Shown: positions 5,195-12,494 of the stretch, in pieces
Numbering within the stretch: the stretch's first letter is position 1
Layout of the letters: every line of letters starts with the position of its first letter
Assembly (NCBI GenBank): GCA_964538345.1
Contig: CAZIFF010000016.1
Coordinates: 1-16,511, forward strand
Source of the DNA: JAGOTN01 sp964538345
GTDB taxonomy: Bacteria; Patescibacteriota; Minisyncoccia; Phycocordibacterales; JAACPR01
Direction: 5' to 3'
Length of the DNA stretch: 16,511 nt
The notes under the pieces: generated by a model
Databases searched by the model: none
Seen by the model: the letters and a program-made list of their open reading frames with translations, nothing else
Told to the model about the DNA's origin: nothing
Program-made: the position numbers and the translations under genes

Positions 5195-5200
5195 TATAAT
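5195..5200 (+). promoter_or_regulatory. -10 box of the 5244-5492 gene
   Basis: A consensus TATAAT lies 10 nt before an ATG at 5211 and 43 nt before the ATG at 5244. No good -35 is seen at 16-18 nt. Two start modes are possible: leaderless from 5211, or a standard leader with AGGAGG (5228-5233) serving 5244. Confidence 0.5.
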
Positions 5201-5243
5201 CAGAGAATACATGGAAACAATCGAGTCAGGAGGACAACCTAAA

Positions 5244-5492
5244 ATGAACTTGTTAGAAGAAATTAGAATAGCAATTATTCAAGCCGAATCACAAGACATT
5301 AGTTACCGCGGACAAATGAATGGTTTTCAAGGAAAAGGCTCTGATCTTGTGTTGAGTTTAATGAGTCCAGAAGCAAGAGCAAATTGGAAAAAATTAAATC
5401 TGCCAGTTGAATTATTAGCAGGAGAAAGCAAAAATGTTAATAATATAAAAGTATATGCAAAAATGGTTGGGATAGATCTAACTCAAATATAA
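5244..5492 (+). CDS. Hypothetical protein, 82 aa (93 aa if started at 5211)
   Basis: No family recognised. The sequence is mostly helical (MNLLEEIRIAIIQAES; SPEARANWKKLNLPVELL; NNIKVYAKMVGIDL) with a glycine-rich turn NGFQGKGSDL. I prefer the ATG at 5244 because a full AGGAGG (5228-5233) lies 10 nt upstream, which is rare in this window. The ATG at 5211 would add eleven residues (METIESGGQPK) and would sit 10 nt after a TATAAT, fitting the leaderless pattern seen elsewhere. Both forms may be made. It follows the terminator of the preceding gene, so it is a separate transcription unit. A weak hairpin lies after the stop. Confidence 0.6.
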   Translation: MNLLEEIRIAIIQAESQDISYRGQMNGFQGKGSDLVLSLMSPEARANWKKLNLPVELLAGESKNVNNIKVYAKMVGIDLTQI

Positions 5493-5814
5493 ACAAAGAA
5501 AAAGTCTCGTTTCAAAATAATCGAAAGAGATTTTGGGTAAAAATGGTCAGAATGAGAATGAGTAAAACAAAAATGAAGCACTCTTCCTTTCTTGGTTTCC
5601 TCCATATTTTTCCACCCTCGCGAATGCAATTTGGAAAATGCCTTGCGGATTCCCACAAATAGTAGACTACTTTTAAAAAGGGCACTTTGTTCATCAAAAG
5701 CACTTTATCTAATAAACAAATGCTTTGCAATTTTTTAATTAAATACTACAAACTTACGTATTATCTAATAGTACAATATTTGACACATAGACCAATAAAT
5801 GTTTAGCTACAAGA
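5493..5814. other. Intergenic region of about 320 bases, no gene assigned
   Basis: The first 40 bases hold a weak hairpin (TCTC-G-TTTC with GAAA-GAGA, about 5506-5532) that may end the preceding transcript. The middle is somewhat richer in G+C (about 5570-5660) and carries only short frames of 30-70 codons on either strand with no supporting start signals. The last 80 bases are AT-rich and include TTGACA at 5780-5785, the likely -35 for the 5815 gene, without a good -10. Confidence 0.5.
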
Positions 5815-6126
5815 ATGTTGCAGATCCTTACCATCCTCAAGTCTGGAGAATTCTGGCTTTTTTACTCAATAGCCACTGTTCTGATGTTTCTCTTCTTGCT
5901 TTACTCGCAAGAAATATACTCAAAACATCTCCGGACATCTTTCCTGAAAAAAACTCCAGTTTATATAAAAGGTAAATTAGTGCGTGATATAAGACAGATA
6001 GAAGAAAAATTTTCTGGACCAATGTACTGGCTCAGAACTATCATAGGAGCGGTCTTTTGGCCAATTCTAATTGGAGCTTTTATCTTAATTTTTATCTTAA
6101 GAGTACTAATTAAGCCCTGTTTTTGA
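5815..6126 (+). CDS. Small membrane protein with two transmembrane segments, 103 aa
   Basis: Hydrophobic segments lie at about 12-31 (EFWLFYSIATVLMFLFLLYS) and 75-98 (IIGAVFWPILIGAFILIF and following). A charged loop between them contains KHLRTSFLKK and KGKLVRDIRQIEEKF. The layout suggests a hairpin membrane protein with both ends on one side. I recognise no family. The terminator stem begins in its own stop codon. It converges with the response-regulator gene. The TTGACA at 5780-5785 may be its -35, although no matching -10 stands out. Confidence 0.6.
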   Translation: MLQILTILKSGEFWLFYSIATVLMFLFLLYSQEIYSKHLRTSFLKKTPVYIKGKLVRDIRQIEEKFSGPMYWLRTIIGAVFWPILIGAFILIFILRVLIKPCF

Positions 6127-6150
6127 TCTTAAAAAGATCATTTTTCTTTT
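6124..6150 (+). terminator. Rho-independent terminator after 5815-6126
   Basis: TGATCTT (6124-6130) pairs perfectly with AAGATCA (6134-6140) across a 3-nt loop, followed by T5-C-T4. The stem starts with the TGA stop codon itself. Confidence 0.8.
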
Positions 6151-6153
6151 AAA

Positions 6154-6927
6154 TTACTTAATCAAACTTGAAATTCTGTTAAAAATTTCATCCAATGAGA
6201 AGTCGGCTTTCACAATAAAATCTACCGCACCCAATTCTTTATACTTTCGCAAATCAGATGCTTGATTCATATTTGAAATAATAATTACAGGAATATCTCT
6301 TGTTTCTTTATTATTTTTAATCGCAGTCAAAATCTCTAAACCATTCATACCCGGAAGCAAAATATCCAGCATAATAATATCTGGGGTTATCTGTTTCAAT
6401 CTATCAATCACTTCATCTCCTCTTATAACATGCACAAAATTGCAATTTATTTTAGACATTTTCCTTTCTATCAAATCACTTAGGAATTGATCGTCTTCTA
6501 CCCACATTATTGTTTTCCCTTTCAATCTGTTTGATACAGTTTTCCCTACACCTGAAGAGATATTTCCAAATTGTTGCTTTACCTTAACTAAAACTTCTTC
6601 TGGGTCAAAATGAGCTTTCACTAAATAATCTTTTACACCAAGATTTAATGCTCTACTAATTTCTACTGGCTGTCCTGAATTAGACAAAATTATTACCGGG
6701 ATGTCTTTAATAGATTCATCTTTTTGTTTTTCTTCTAAAATTTCATACCCATTGAAATTTGGCAATAAAATATCAAGCAAAATCAAATCTGGTTGAAATT
6801 CTTTTATCTCATTTATTGCTAAATTTCCGTCTTTAATCAACTTTGTATCAAAACCATCACTAATAAGTTTTTGTAATAGTACATCTCCTAAAAATTTATC
6901 GTCTTCAATAATTAGAATTTTTTGCAT
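6154..6927 (-). CDS. Response regulator with two receiver domains, 257 aa
   Basis: Two complete receiver (REC) domains stand in tandem with no output domain. REC1 covers about 2-122: acidic pocket E8-D9-D10, phosphoacceptor D52 (LILLDILLP), S82 and K104. REC2 covers about 138-257: E144-D145-D146, D188 (IIMLDILLP), S218 and K240. Both should accept phosphate from the kinase encoded directly upstream (10-nt gap). With no DNA-binding or enzymatic output, it may work through protein contacts, as a phosphorelay intermediate, or as a phosphate sink. It is the last gene of the FIST-kinase-receiver operon. I see no Shine-Dalgarno sequence. It converges with the 5815 gene. Very secure family assignment. 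Confidence 0.93.
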   Translation of the reverse strand: MQKILIIEDDKFLGDVLLQKLISDGFDTKLIKDGNLAINEIKEFQPDLILLDILLPNFNGYEILEEKQKDESIKDIPVIILSNSGQPVEISRALNLGVKDYLVKAHFDPEEVLVKVKQQFGNISSGVGKTVSNRLKGKTIMWVEDDQFLSDLIERKMSKINCNFVHVIRGDEVIDRLKQITPDIIMLDILLPGMNGLEILTAIKNNKETRDIPVIIISNMNQASDLRKYKELGAVDFIVKADFSLDEIFNRISSLIK

Positions 6928-6937
6928 ATGATTAATA

Positions 6938-7960
6938 TTATTTTATTGGTAATGAAAAATAAAATTTAGTACCTTTATTTTCTTCACTTTCAAACCAAAC
7001 TTTTCCGCCATGATTTTCTACTATAGCTCGCACAATAAAAAGACCTAGCCCAGAGCCATCAGCCACACTCCTCTTTGCATTTTCACCTCTAAAAAATTTA
7101 TTGAAAATATTTTTTTGTTGATCCTTTGGAATTCCGATACCATTATCTTCTACGCAAAACTGCAAAAATTTATTTTTTATACTAAAATCCAAAATTATAT
7201 TTCCATCTTTATTTGTATATTTAATAGCATTTTCCAAAAGATTCTGAAAAACAGATCTTATCTTAATACTATCTACATTCACCTTTGGAATAACAACACT
7301 ACTATTATTCATGTGTACAGAAATATTTTTCTTATTTATTTGTGGCAATAAATCAAAAAGCACGCTATCTAAAATATCTGGCACGCTTGTTGGAATAAAT
7401 TCATATTTTTCATTCACAGAATCAACTCTATCTGTTAGCAACATGTCATTTACCAGACCAATCATTCTATTATTGCTTTCATAAGCTTTCATTAAAAAAG
7501 CCTTTTGTTCATCTTTGTTTTTAATATCTCCATTCAAAATCATACTCAAAGTCCACTTGATACCAGAAAGCGGAGTTCTTAATTGATGTGCAGCAGTACC
7601 AATAAATTCAGATTTCATTTTATCTAGCTTTTGCAATTCTTCATTTGCTCTAGTTAATTCCAAATCTCTACGAATTAAAAGTTTTGCAATTTTTTCCTGC
7701 TCCTTCATTGATACTTCTGTTTTTTCAAAAAATAAATTAAAAGATTTATTGTATCTGTTGATAATAAATTTTGTATAAAAAACTTGGATTAAAATAAAAA
7801 CAATAAAAAGTATTGTCATCAATTGAGATACAGTGAAACTTCCTAAATCCCAAAATACCGCTGATAAATACATTAAAAACGCATAAAGTATTATCGATGG
7901 TATTAAAACTAAAATTGATGATTTGAAATCTATTATGTCTTTTTTATCTTCCTCCTTCAT
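6938..7960 (-). CDS. Membrane histidine kinase, 340 aa
   Basis: Two transmembrane segments (about 15-34 and 43-67) have almost no loop between them, so there is no extracytoplasmic sensor. A coiled-coil follows (about 80-118). The HisKA domain carries H125 in AAHQLRTPLSG. The HATPase domain shows the N box (LLENAIKYTN, 241-250), G1 (DNGIGIP, 272-278), an F box (NKFFRG) and G2 (DGSGLGL, 301-307). It should autophosphorylate and pass phosphate to the double-receiver protein next in the operon. The start is secure: AGGAG (7970-7974) lies 9 nt upstream inside the end of the FIST gene, with only one base between the FIST stop and this ATG. This points to coupled translation and makes the FIST protein its likely input. 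Confidence 0.93.
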   Translation of the reverse strand: MKEEDKKDIIDFKSSILVLIPSIILYAFLMYLSAVFWDLGSFTVSQLMTILFIVFILIQVFYTKFIINRYNKSFNLFFEKTEVSMKEQEKIAKLLIRRDLELTRANEELQKLDKMKSEFIGTAAHQLRTPLSGIKWTLSMILNGDIKNKDEQKAFLMKAYESNNRMIGLVNDMLLTDRVDSVNEKYEFIPTSVPDILDSVLFDLLPQINKKNISVHMNNSSVVIPKVNVDSIKIRSVFQNLLENAIKYTNKDGNIILDFSIKNKFLQFCVEDNGIGIPKDQQKNIFNKFFRGENAKRSVADGSGLGLFIVRAIVENHGGKVWFESEENKGTKFYFSLPIK

Positions 7961-7961
7961 T

Positions 7962-9155
7962 TTATTTTTCTCCTAATACAACAATAACGACTGTTTCGTT
8001 ATGAAATGCAGTATTACATTTTTTAATATCTCTCACTTGCCCATCAAGTGGCGCTTGTTCTCCGTATGTATAAAAACCAATCAAAGGAATTTCTTTACCA
8101 ATCTTCTCTTGAATTACATCTATTTCATCTCTAGATCTATCACCGAACAATTTATTTCGAGCGATACAATTGAAAATAATAATTGCTTTTGGTTTTCCAC
8201 CTTCTAATTGCTCCAGAGCATTTTGAGCTGCAATACTTGCCACTTTCACAGCTTCTTCTTTAGATCCAACCATCAAACGAATATCTGAACCTTGTGGAAT
8301 TTCTGCTGCACATGTAATAGAACCATTTTCATCTACTGTAATAGGGTCACGAATGAGCATTTCATCACTTCCTTCAACGCTCATGCCTAATGGATATGTG
8401 ATAGCTAATTTTGCCAAAGTTTCATTCTTTAATTGTTCAGCTTCTTTTTCACCAAAATAATCTTCATAAATTTTAATTGCAGGCTTTCCATCCAACTCAT
8501 GAATTACAGAACCTTCTGATTTTGTAACTTTCATAGGAGTCCCCACTGGCAGCCATCCATGCTTCACACCGATTCCGATTAGAAAATCTCCCGAGATACC
8601 AAGCCCAACAACAGCACCAGAATAAACTTTATCATTTAAATATTGATAAGTTTTTTTAAATTGAAAATCATCACCAGAAGCACCTCCTACAACTGGAAAG
8701 TGTTCTCCAACTTCATCTAAAACTCCGCGCACAATATCAGAACCATTTCCTACCAACACATCTGGAAACATGAAAAAAGATTTTATTTCTCCATTTGATT
8801 GTTGCTTCACAGAAACAGCTGCTTGCTTCCCTGCCTCTCTTGCATTTTGAGCTACATTTTCACCAAGTCCTGCATAATATTTCACTCCAGGAGAATGAAT
8901 TGCCATCACAACAACAGAATTATCTTTAATAGGACCCTTGTCTGTTATTTCACCAGAGGTTGATGAACCTACAAGTAAAGTATCTGCGCACACAGAGCGG
9001 ACACCATCTAGCATTCTTTGTTGATCATATTTAACTGAAGAAAAAACAATCAACAAATCTGGTTTTTCTTTTAATTGTTCTATCGCGTCCTGACAAGCAT
9101 TAGCACCAACTGTATAAGCATCCTCTCCTATTCCTAATCCGACTGATGATTTCAT
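7962..9155 (-). CDS. FIST-domain sensory protein, 397 aa
   Basis: The whole protein is a FIST_N plus FIST_C module. FIST_N (about 33-210) holds GSSTSGEI (63-70) and VVGGASGDD (155-163). FIST_C (about 225-375) holds FNCIAR (328-333) and GFYTYGEQAP (360-369). FIST domains are cytoplasmic sensory modules predicted to bind small ligands such as amino acids, and they are often fused or adjacent to kinases and cyclic-dinucleotide enzymes. Here the module is a free-standing first gene of an operon whose kinase lacks a sensor, so it probably supplies the signal in trans. No signal peptide. A good promoter puts TATAAT 8 nt before the ATG, implying a leaderless mRNA. Confidence 0.93.
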   Translation of the reverse strand: MKSSVGLGIGEDAYTVGANACQDAIEQLKEKPDLLIVFSSVKYDQQRMLDGVRSVCADTLLVGSSTSGEITDKGPIKDNSVVVMAIHSPGVKYYAGLGENVAQNAREAGKQAAVSVKQQSNGEIKSFFMFPDVLVGNGSDIVRGVLDEVGEHFPVVGGASGDDFQFKKTYQYLNDKVYSGAVVGLGISGDFLIGIGVKHGWLPVGTPMKVTKSEGSVIHELDGKPAIKIYEDYFGEKEAEQLKNETLAKLAITYPLGMSVEGSDEMLIRDPITVDENGSITCAAEIPQGSDIRLMVGSKEEAVKVASIAAQNALEQLEGGKPKAIIIFNCIARNKLFGDRSRDEIDVIQEKIGKEIPLIGFYTYGEQAPLDGQVRDIKKCNTAFHNETVVIVVLGEK

Positions 9156-9163
9156 ATTGGTTA

Positions 9164-9192
9164 ATTATATATTAGAGGATTACTTCCAACAA
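9164..9192 (-). promoter_or_regulatory. Promoter of the FIST-kinase-receiver operon
   Basis: On the minus strand TTGTTG (9187-9192), 17 nt, consensus TATAAT (9164-9169), then 8 nt to the ATG at 9155. Position and spacing predict a transcript beginning at or next to the start codon. Confidence 0.75.
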
Positions 9193-9220
9193 ATATAATT
9201 TCAAAATATTTTTAATTAAA

Positions 9221-9249
9221 TTTACAAAATATATTTTTTAATATATATT
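9221..9249 (+). promoter_or_regulatory. Promoter of the 9270-9554 gene
   Basis: TTTACA (9221-9226), 17 nt, TATATT (9244-9249). The leader would be about 14 nt. The surrounding DNA is nearly all A and T, so chance matches are easier here. Confidence 0.45.
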
Positions 9250-9269
9250 TTTAAAAAAATCGCACATTT

Positions 9270-9554
9270 ATGAATGAAAGACACTTCGCATTCACTCCCA
9301 CCACAATCCTCGACGTTGATAATGATGTTGATTTCACCTTTAAGGGAATGAAACTCTGGGGAAATCGCTCTGAAAAGATGACTCAGGAAGAAATCCTGGG
9401 AAGATTTCCATTCGACCAAATCAGTGTATGTTGGACTTTTTGCCCAAATCCAACCATTGAAAATCTTTCGCCTATAGAGGCAATTTGGGCCGGAAAGTTA
9501 GACGAAGTTTTACTTTTGGCCAAACAAAAATTTCCAACGCTCTATAAAAATTAA
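9270..9554 (+). CDS. Hypothetical protein, 94 aa
   Basis: No firm family. The C-terminal part (NPTIENLSPIEAIWAGKLDEVLLLAKQ) loosely recalls the P-x-E-x-L-x-x-G...EV...L pattern of toxin-binding antitoxin tails (Xre/MbcA/ParS type). No toxin gene is next to it and the likeness is weak. There is one C and no membrane segment. It is a stand-alone unit: own promoter, own terminator starting inside the last codons, and located between two minus-strand operons. It resembles the other short plus-strand genes in layout. Confidence 0.6.
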   Translation: MNERHFAFTPTTILDVDNDVDFTFKGMKLWGNRSEKMTQEEILGRFPFDQISVCWTFCPNPTIENLSPIEAIWAGKLDEVLLLAKQKFPTLYKN

Positions 9555-9571
9555 GGAGCGTTTTTTCTTTT
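9536..9571 (+). terminator. Rho-independent terminator of 9270-9554
   Basis: AACGCTC (9536-9542) pairs perfectly with GAGCGTT (9556-9562) and runs into T6-C-T4. The left arm lies in the coding sequence, about five codons before the stop. Confidence 0.85.
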
Positions 9572-9610
9572 AAAACACCCTAAGCCAGCTTTGTTCATAA
9601 TAATTAAAAA

Positions 9611-9641
9611 ATAGAAAAAAGACATGAATTTACATCATGTC
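9611..9641 (-). terminator. Rho-independent terminator of the phosphatase operon
   Basis: AGACATGA (9619-9626) pairs perfectly with TCATGTCT (9634-9641) with a 7-nt loop. On the minus strand the stem is followed by a T-rich tract (T6-C-T-A-T6). It lies 16 nt after the stop of the histidine-phosphatase gene. Confidence 0.8.
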
Positions 9642-9656
9642 TCTAACAAAATAGTC

Positions 9657-10340
9657 CTAATAGAAAGTCTTGTTATAAAAAACTAATTCCAATCTTCCGC
9701 TCCATGGAGAATATCGGTAAACTGTTAATCCAACATTTGCTGGACTGTCTGTTTTGCTTTTGAGAATTTTTTCTACTTCTTCAACAGATAAATCCTCTAG
9801 TACAGCACGGATTCCGGTTAAAACCCTACCATGTGTCACTAAACAGATTTTCTTTCCAGAGTATTTTCTACGAATTTTGTCCAAAAACCTATGGATTCTT
9901 TTTTCAATAAGATCCAAGATGCTTTCGCCACCAACTGGTCTAGCAAAAAATGGACCAAGCTGTTCCCAATAAGGATTCAGGAATGGAAAGAATTCATGAT
10001 GAGGTATATCGAGCTGACACCATGTATAACCATTTTCTCGTTCACGAATCAACAGATCTTTTTTAACAGGAATATCTTTCCAAGAATCACTGCCCTCTTT
10101 TATTCCAGCAAGAGTTTGATCTGTTCGTGCATAACCAGAAGTTATGATTATATCTGGAGTAATAGCAGCTGTAATTCCCGGACCAGATTTTTTAGATTGC
10201 TCAAAACCTTCTTTAGTTATGTCGACTTTGTGATCTGGAAAATTCAGCAACTCACGCTGTTCTGGTGGTCCACTGTATCTCCAACCATTAGTCAAAGCAT
10301 TCCGCAAAGATTGTGCGTGCCTGATAATACTTAATTCCAT
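9657..10340 (-). CDS. Histidine phosphatase family protein (phosphoglycerate-mutase-like), 227 aa
   Basis: The sequence opens MELSIIRHAQSLRN, the first strand and RHG-type catalytic motif of this superfamily, whose histidine carries the phosphate. The second catalytic histidine lies in CLVTHGRVLTGIR, and an acidic residue sits in the RERENGYTW segment. Members remove or move phosphate on sugars, nucleotides or proteins; the substrate cannot be read here. I chose the ATG at 10340 because family members begin directly at this strand. An in-frame ATG at 10415 would add 25 residues (MKNITCLIRVFCYYIPILRP and five more) that match no part of the fold. An AGGAGG at about 10439-10444 lies too far upstream of 10415 to settle it. 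It follows the inositol-monophosphatase-like gene on the same strand. Confidence 0.85.
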   Translation of the reverse strand: MELSIIRHAQSLRNALTNGWRYSGPPEQRELLNFPDHKVDITKEGFEQSKKSGPGITAAITPDIIITSGYARTDQTLAGIKEGSDSWKDIPVKKDLLIRERENGYTWCQLDIPHHEFFPFLNPYWEQLGPFFARPVGGESILDLIEKRIHRFLDKIRRKYSGKKICLVTHGRVLTGIRAVLEDLSVEEVEKILKSKTDSPANVGLTVYRYSPWSGRLELVFYNKTFY

Positions 10341-10472
10341 CGGACAACCTAATAACGGTCTCAGAATTGGAATGTAGTAACAAAACACTCGTATCAAACA
10401 TGTTATATTTTTCATGATTTTTATTTTGTGAAAAAAATTCCCTCCTAACTTTATAGAAGAGAATCTTTATTG

Positions 10473-11318
10473 TTAGTTGTTTCTTGCAAACCAATCGATT
10501 ATTGTTTCAGCGTTTTCTCGATGAACAAGTATCGTGGTGAATTTTACATCTCTTGGTTCAACAATAAGTTCTGCATCAACAATCTTGGCTTCACCAGTTT
10601 TCCGGCAAATCAAGATTTGTACGATTCCAAGCTTTTTATTTATCCCAATGATAGGAGTGGTGTCCCAAGGAGTTTCATACGGAGCATCAAGAACGATGGC
10701 ACCAACTTCTCCTGTCCAAAGTCTGGCACAAAGTGTTCCTACACTACTTCCCATGACTTCAAAATTTCGGAAACATCCGTCATTTTTATGAGACTGAACG
10801 ACTCTCTGCACTTTTTCTGGATGAGAATCAAGTGAGCTGTGAAGCACGGCGTATTGCTCAGTCAAACTTTTTGGTTTGATCTCCATTGGAGTTTCAACTC
10901 CAAAACGAATTCTGAAGGGTTTTTCATCTTCTGGAGTAAATCCATATATGTCAGTTGTGTTCACATCTCCGATCAGAGCTGCAACCACTTCTTTCCCCTC
11001 CACCATCGCAAGCATACTTGAAACCCCGAAAGACTGACGTCTGGCAAAAGCCTTTGTTCCATCAAGTGGATCTACAGTGAAGTAGTTGGTTCCAGGTTTA
11101 CGCAGTCCCTCTTCACCGATAATTCCAAACTCAGGAAAGTATTCTCCAAGTTCAGCTTCATAGTGATTTTGTGCACTGAAATCAGCACTGGTGACAATAT
11201 CGTCCAGCTTGTGTTCATGCGCTTTCGCATTTGCAGTAAAAGTTGCCGCCTCATTTTGAATAATTATAACGGCTTCTTTAACGATTTTTAACAACTTGCC
11301 TTTAACATTCTTTTTCAT
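10473..11318 (-). CDS. Inositol-monophosphatase family phosphatase, 281 aa
   Basis: The family's metal-dependent phosphatase motifs are in order: GEEG (68-71), DPLDGTKAF (83-91, metal ligands D83 and D86) and PWDTTP (217-222, W218-D219). The D in TSADFSAQ (44-51) matches the usual upstream metal-site region. Members hydrolyse inositol phosphates, fructose-1,6-bisphosphate, 3'-phosphoadenosine phosphate or related sugar phosphates; the exact one is unknown. Length is normal. It probably heads a two-gene operon with the histidine phosphatase 130 nt downstream (57 nt to that gene's long-form start). It is divergent from a TrmB-family regulator, with an inverted repeat over the presumed promoter, so regulation by that protein is likely. 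Confidence 0.9.
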   Translation of the reverse strand: MKKNVKGKLLKIVKEAVIIIQNEAATFTANAKAHEHKLDDIVTSADFSAQNHYEAELGEYFPEFGIIGEEGLRKPGTNYFTVDPLDGTKAFARRQSFGVSSMLAMVEGKEVVAALIGDVNTTDIYGFTPEDEKPFRIRFGVETPMEIKPKSLTEQYAVLHSSLDSHPEKVQRVVQSHKNDGCFRNFEVMGSSVGTLCARLWTGEVGAIVLDAPYETPWDTTPIIGINKKLGIVQILICRKTGEAKIVDAELIVEPRDVKFTTILVHRENAETIIDWFARNN

Positions 11319-11336
11319 GGTTTTTGTTTTTATTTG

Positions 11337-11375
11337 TTTATAAATGTACCTTATCTAATACAAAAGTATCAGATA
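11337..11375 (-). promoter_or_regulatory. Promoter and inverted repeat upstream of the IMPase gene
   Basis: On the minus strand TTGTAT (11358-11363) and TATAAA (11337-11342) are 15 nt apart, a short spacing that may need help or be weak. Overlapping the -35 is an inverted repeat, TATCTAATAC (11352-11361) with GTATCAGATA (11366-11375), with one mismatch and a 4-nt loop. It is a candidate binding site for the divergent TrmB-type regulator. Confidence 0.5.
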
Positions 11376-11466
11376 CATTAAATCTTTGCTTTAAAATAGA
11401 CTGCAATTGTACAAATTTGTGTTTATTTAACCAAAAGTATTGCTAAATATAAGGTTTTATGATAAT

Positions 11467-11493
11467 TTAATTGTAATAAAATATTACAATTAA
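11467..11493. promoter_or_regulatory. Inverted-repeat operator at the TrmB-family gene
   Basis: TTAATTGTAATA (11467-11478) and TATTACAATTAA (11482-11493) are perfect reverse complements around a 3-nt AAA centre. The right arm contains TACAAT (11485-11490), a plausible -10 sitting 11 nt before the ATG at 11502. Binding would block the promoter, which fits autorepression. Confidence 0.65.
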
Positions 11494-11501
11494 TTGATTA
11501 T

Positions 11502-12230
11502 ATGAAAAAACCAAAATCACTATTGCAACAACTAGGACTTGATCAACATCAAGCAAATGTCTACGAAACCCTTCTAGAAAAAGAATACAATTCTGTTTCT
11601 GATATAGAACGAAATACACATCTTCATCGGCCTCAGATATATAGCGCAATTAAAGATCTTCAGGAAAAAGATTTGGTACATGTTGTAATGAAAGGAAAAA
11701 GAAAATATTACACTGCTACTTCCCCAGAAAAAATAGAAGAGCTTTTTGCAAATAAAGAAAAGGAGTTTTTTAATTATATTGAAAACTTATATCGTACATA
11801 TGAAAAATCTCGATCACATAAACCAGAAGTATTTTTTTCTGAAGGCAAAGAAGCAATTGGAAAAACATACATGGATATAACTAAAAATTTAAAGAGGGAT
11901 GAGATGTATTACAGATATATGCCGGTCAGCAAGCTATATCGTTCAAAATATATTCCTAAAGCATATCGTGAAGCACGTGATAAAAAAGGCTTAGAAAGAA
12001 TGATCATCACAAGTAAGCACACGATGCACGCAAAATCCAATCATCTTACTCGAAGTGTAAAAGCAGTACCGCCCACTTTTGATTTATTTGAATACGAGGT
12101 GTCCGTAACAATATATCAAGATAAAGTAATCCTTGTAGACTTTGAGACAGAATCGGTGATTGAAATCAAACACGAACGCTTTGCTGAGTTTCAGAAAAAG
12201 ATTTTTAAATTATTGTTTTCAAAGTTATAA
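11502..12230 (+). CDS. TrmB-family transcriptional regulator, 242 aa
   Basis: An N-terminal winged helix-turn-helix (about 6-75; LGLDQHQANVYETLL, IERNTHLHRPQIYSAIKDL, GKRKYYTATSPEKIEEL) is followed by a helical linker (about 78-102). The C-terminal effector region (about 108-242) contains EVFFSEGKEAIGKTYMDI and ends in a strand-helix motif (VILVDFETESVIEIKH). TrmB proteins sense sugars or other small ligands and repress or activate nearby metabolic genes. Here the divergent targets would be the IMPase and histidine phosphatase genes. The length is full for the family, unlike the partial paralogue at the window's left edge. The perfect inverted repeat at the start suggests autoregulation. Confidence 0.85.
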   Translation: MKKPKSLLQQLGLDQHQANVYETLLEKEYNSVSDIERNTHLHRPQIYSAIKDLQEKDLVHVVMKGKRKYYTATSPEKIEELFANKEKEFFNYIENLYRTYEKSRSHKPEVFFSEGKEAIGKTYMDITKNLKRDEMYYRYMPVSKLYRSKYIPKAYREARDKKGLERMIITSKHTMHAKSNHLTRSVKAVPPTFDLFEYEVSVTIYQDKVILVDFETESVIEIKHERFAEFQKKIFKLLFSKL

Positions 12231-12324
12231 AAACCCTTATTCGATTGTAATTAAAATTACTTAAATAAAATACAGAAGCGCAAATTAGCACTTATCCAAT
12301 TAGTGTGTCATAACACAATTTAAA

Positions 12325-12354
12325 TTGACTTTTGTCAAATTAAGTACATACTAT
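12325..12354 (+). promoter_or_regulatory. Possible promoter of the 12491 secreted-peptide gene
   Basis: TTGACT (12325-12330), 18 nt, TACTAT (12349-12354). The -35 is part of a small inverted repeat TTGAC-TTTT-GTCAA. The leader would be about 130 nt, the longest in the window, and it carries a short ORF. The rest of 12231-12490 holds AT-rich sequence and a small GTGT/ACAC hairpin (about 12304-12315), with nothing else recognised. Confidence 0.4.
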
Positions 12355-12452
12355 ACATGTAGCAACAATATCTATCGGTACTCAGGTACTCAAAAAATAT
12401 AAAATATCTAAATCTTGTAGTGAACTTTCAAAGATAAATACCCGTGCGCAAA

Positions 12453-12494
12453 ATGATATTTTTGCTTCTTAATGGTTCTAAAACCAATTTATGA
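12453..12494 (+). CDS. Possible leader ORF (13 aa) overlapping the next start
   Basis: ATG ATA TTT starts a 13-codon frame (MIFLLLNGSKTNL). Its TGA overlaps the ATG of the downstream gene in the classic ATGA arrangement. Within it TGGTT/AACCA can form a small hairpin just before that start. The downstream gene has no Shine-Dalgarno sequence, so coupled translation is possible. It could equally be chance in AT-rich DNA. Confidence 0.25.
   Translation: MIFLLLNGSKTNL

Noticed and set aside
5512..5730. A 72-codon minus-strand frame with a hydrophobic C-terminal stretch
   Set aside because: It has no promoter or ribosome site, odd composition (many K, R, C and F in AT-rich DNA) and no recognisable family. 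A hydrophobic run is expected by chance from T-rich codons.
5780..5800. ACATAGACCAA, shared with the reverse complement of the WNQLE repeat
   Set aside because: Only 11 bases match and the flanks and reading frame do not, so it is probably chance.
9270..9554. A toxin-antitoxin pair based on the C-terminal pattern of the 94-residue protein
   Set aside because: No partner gene is adjacent and the likeness covers only a few spaced residues.
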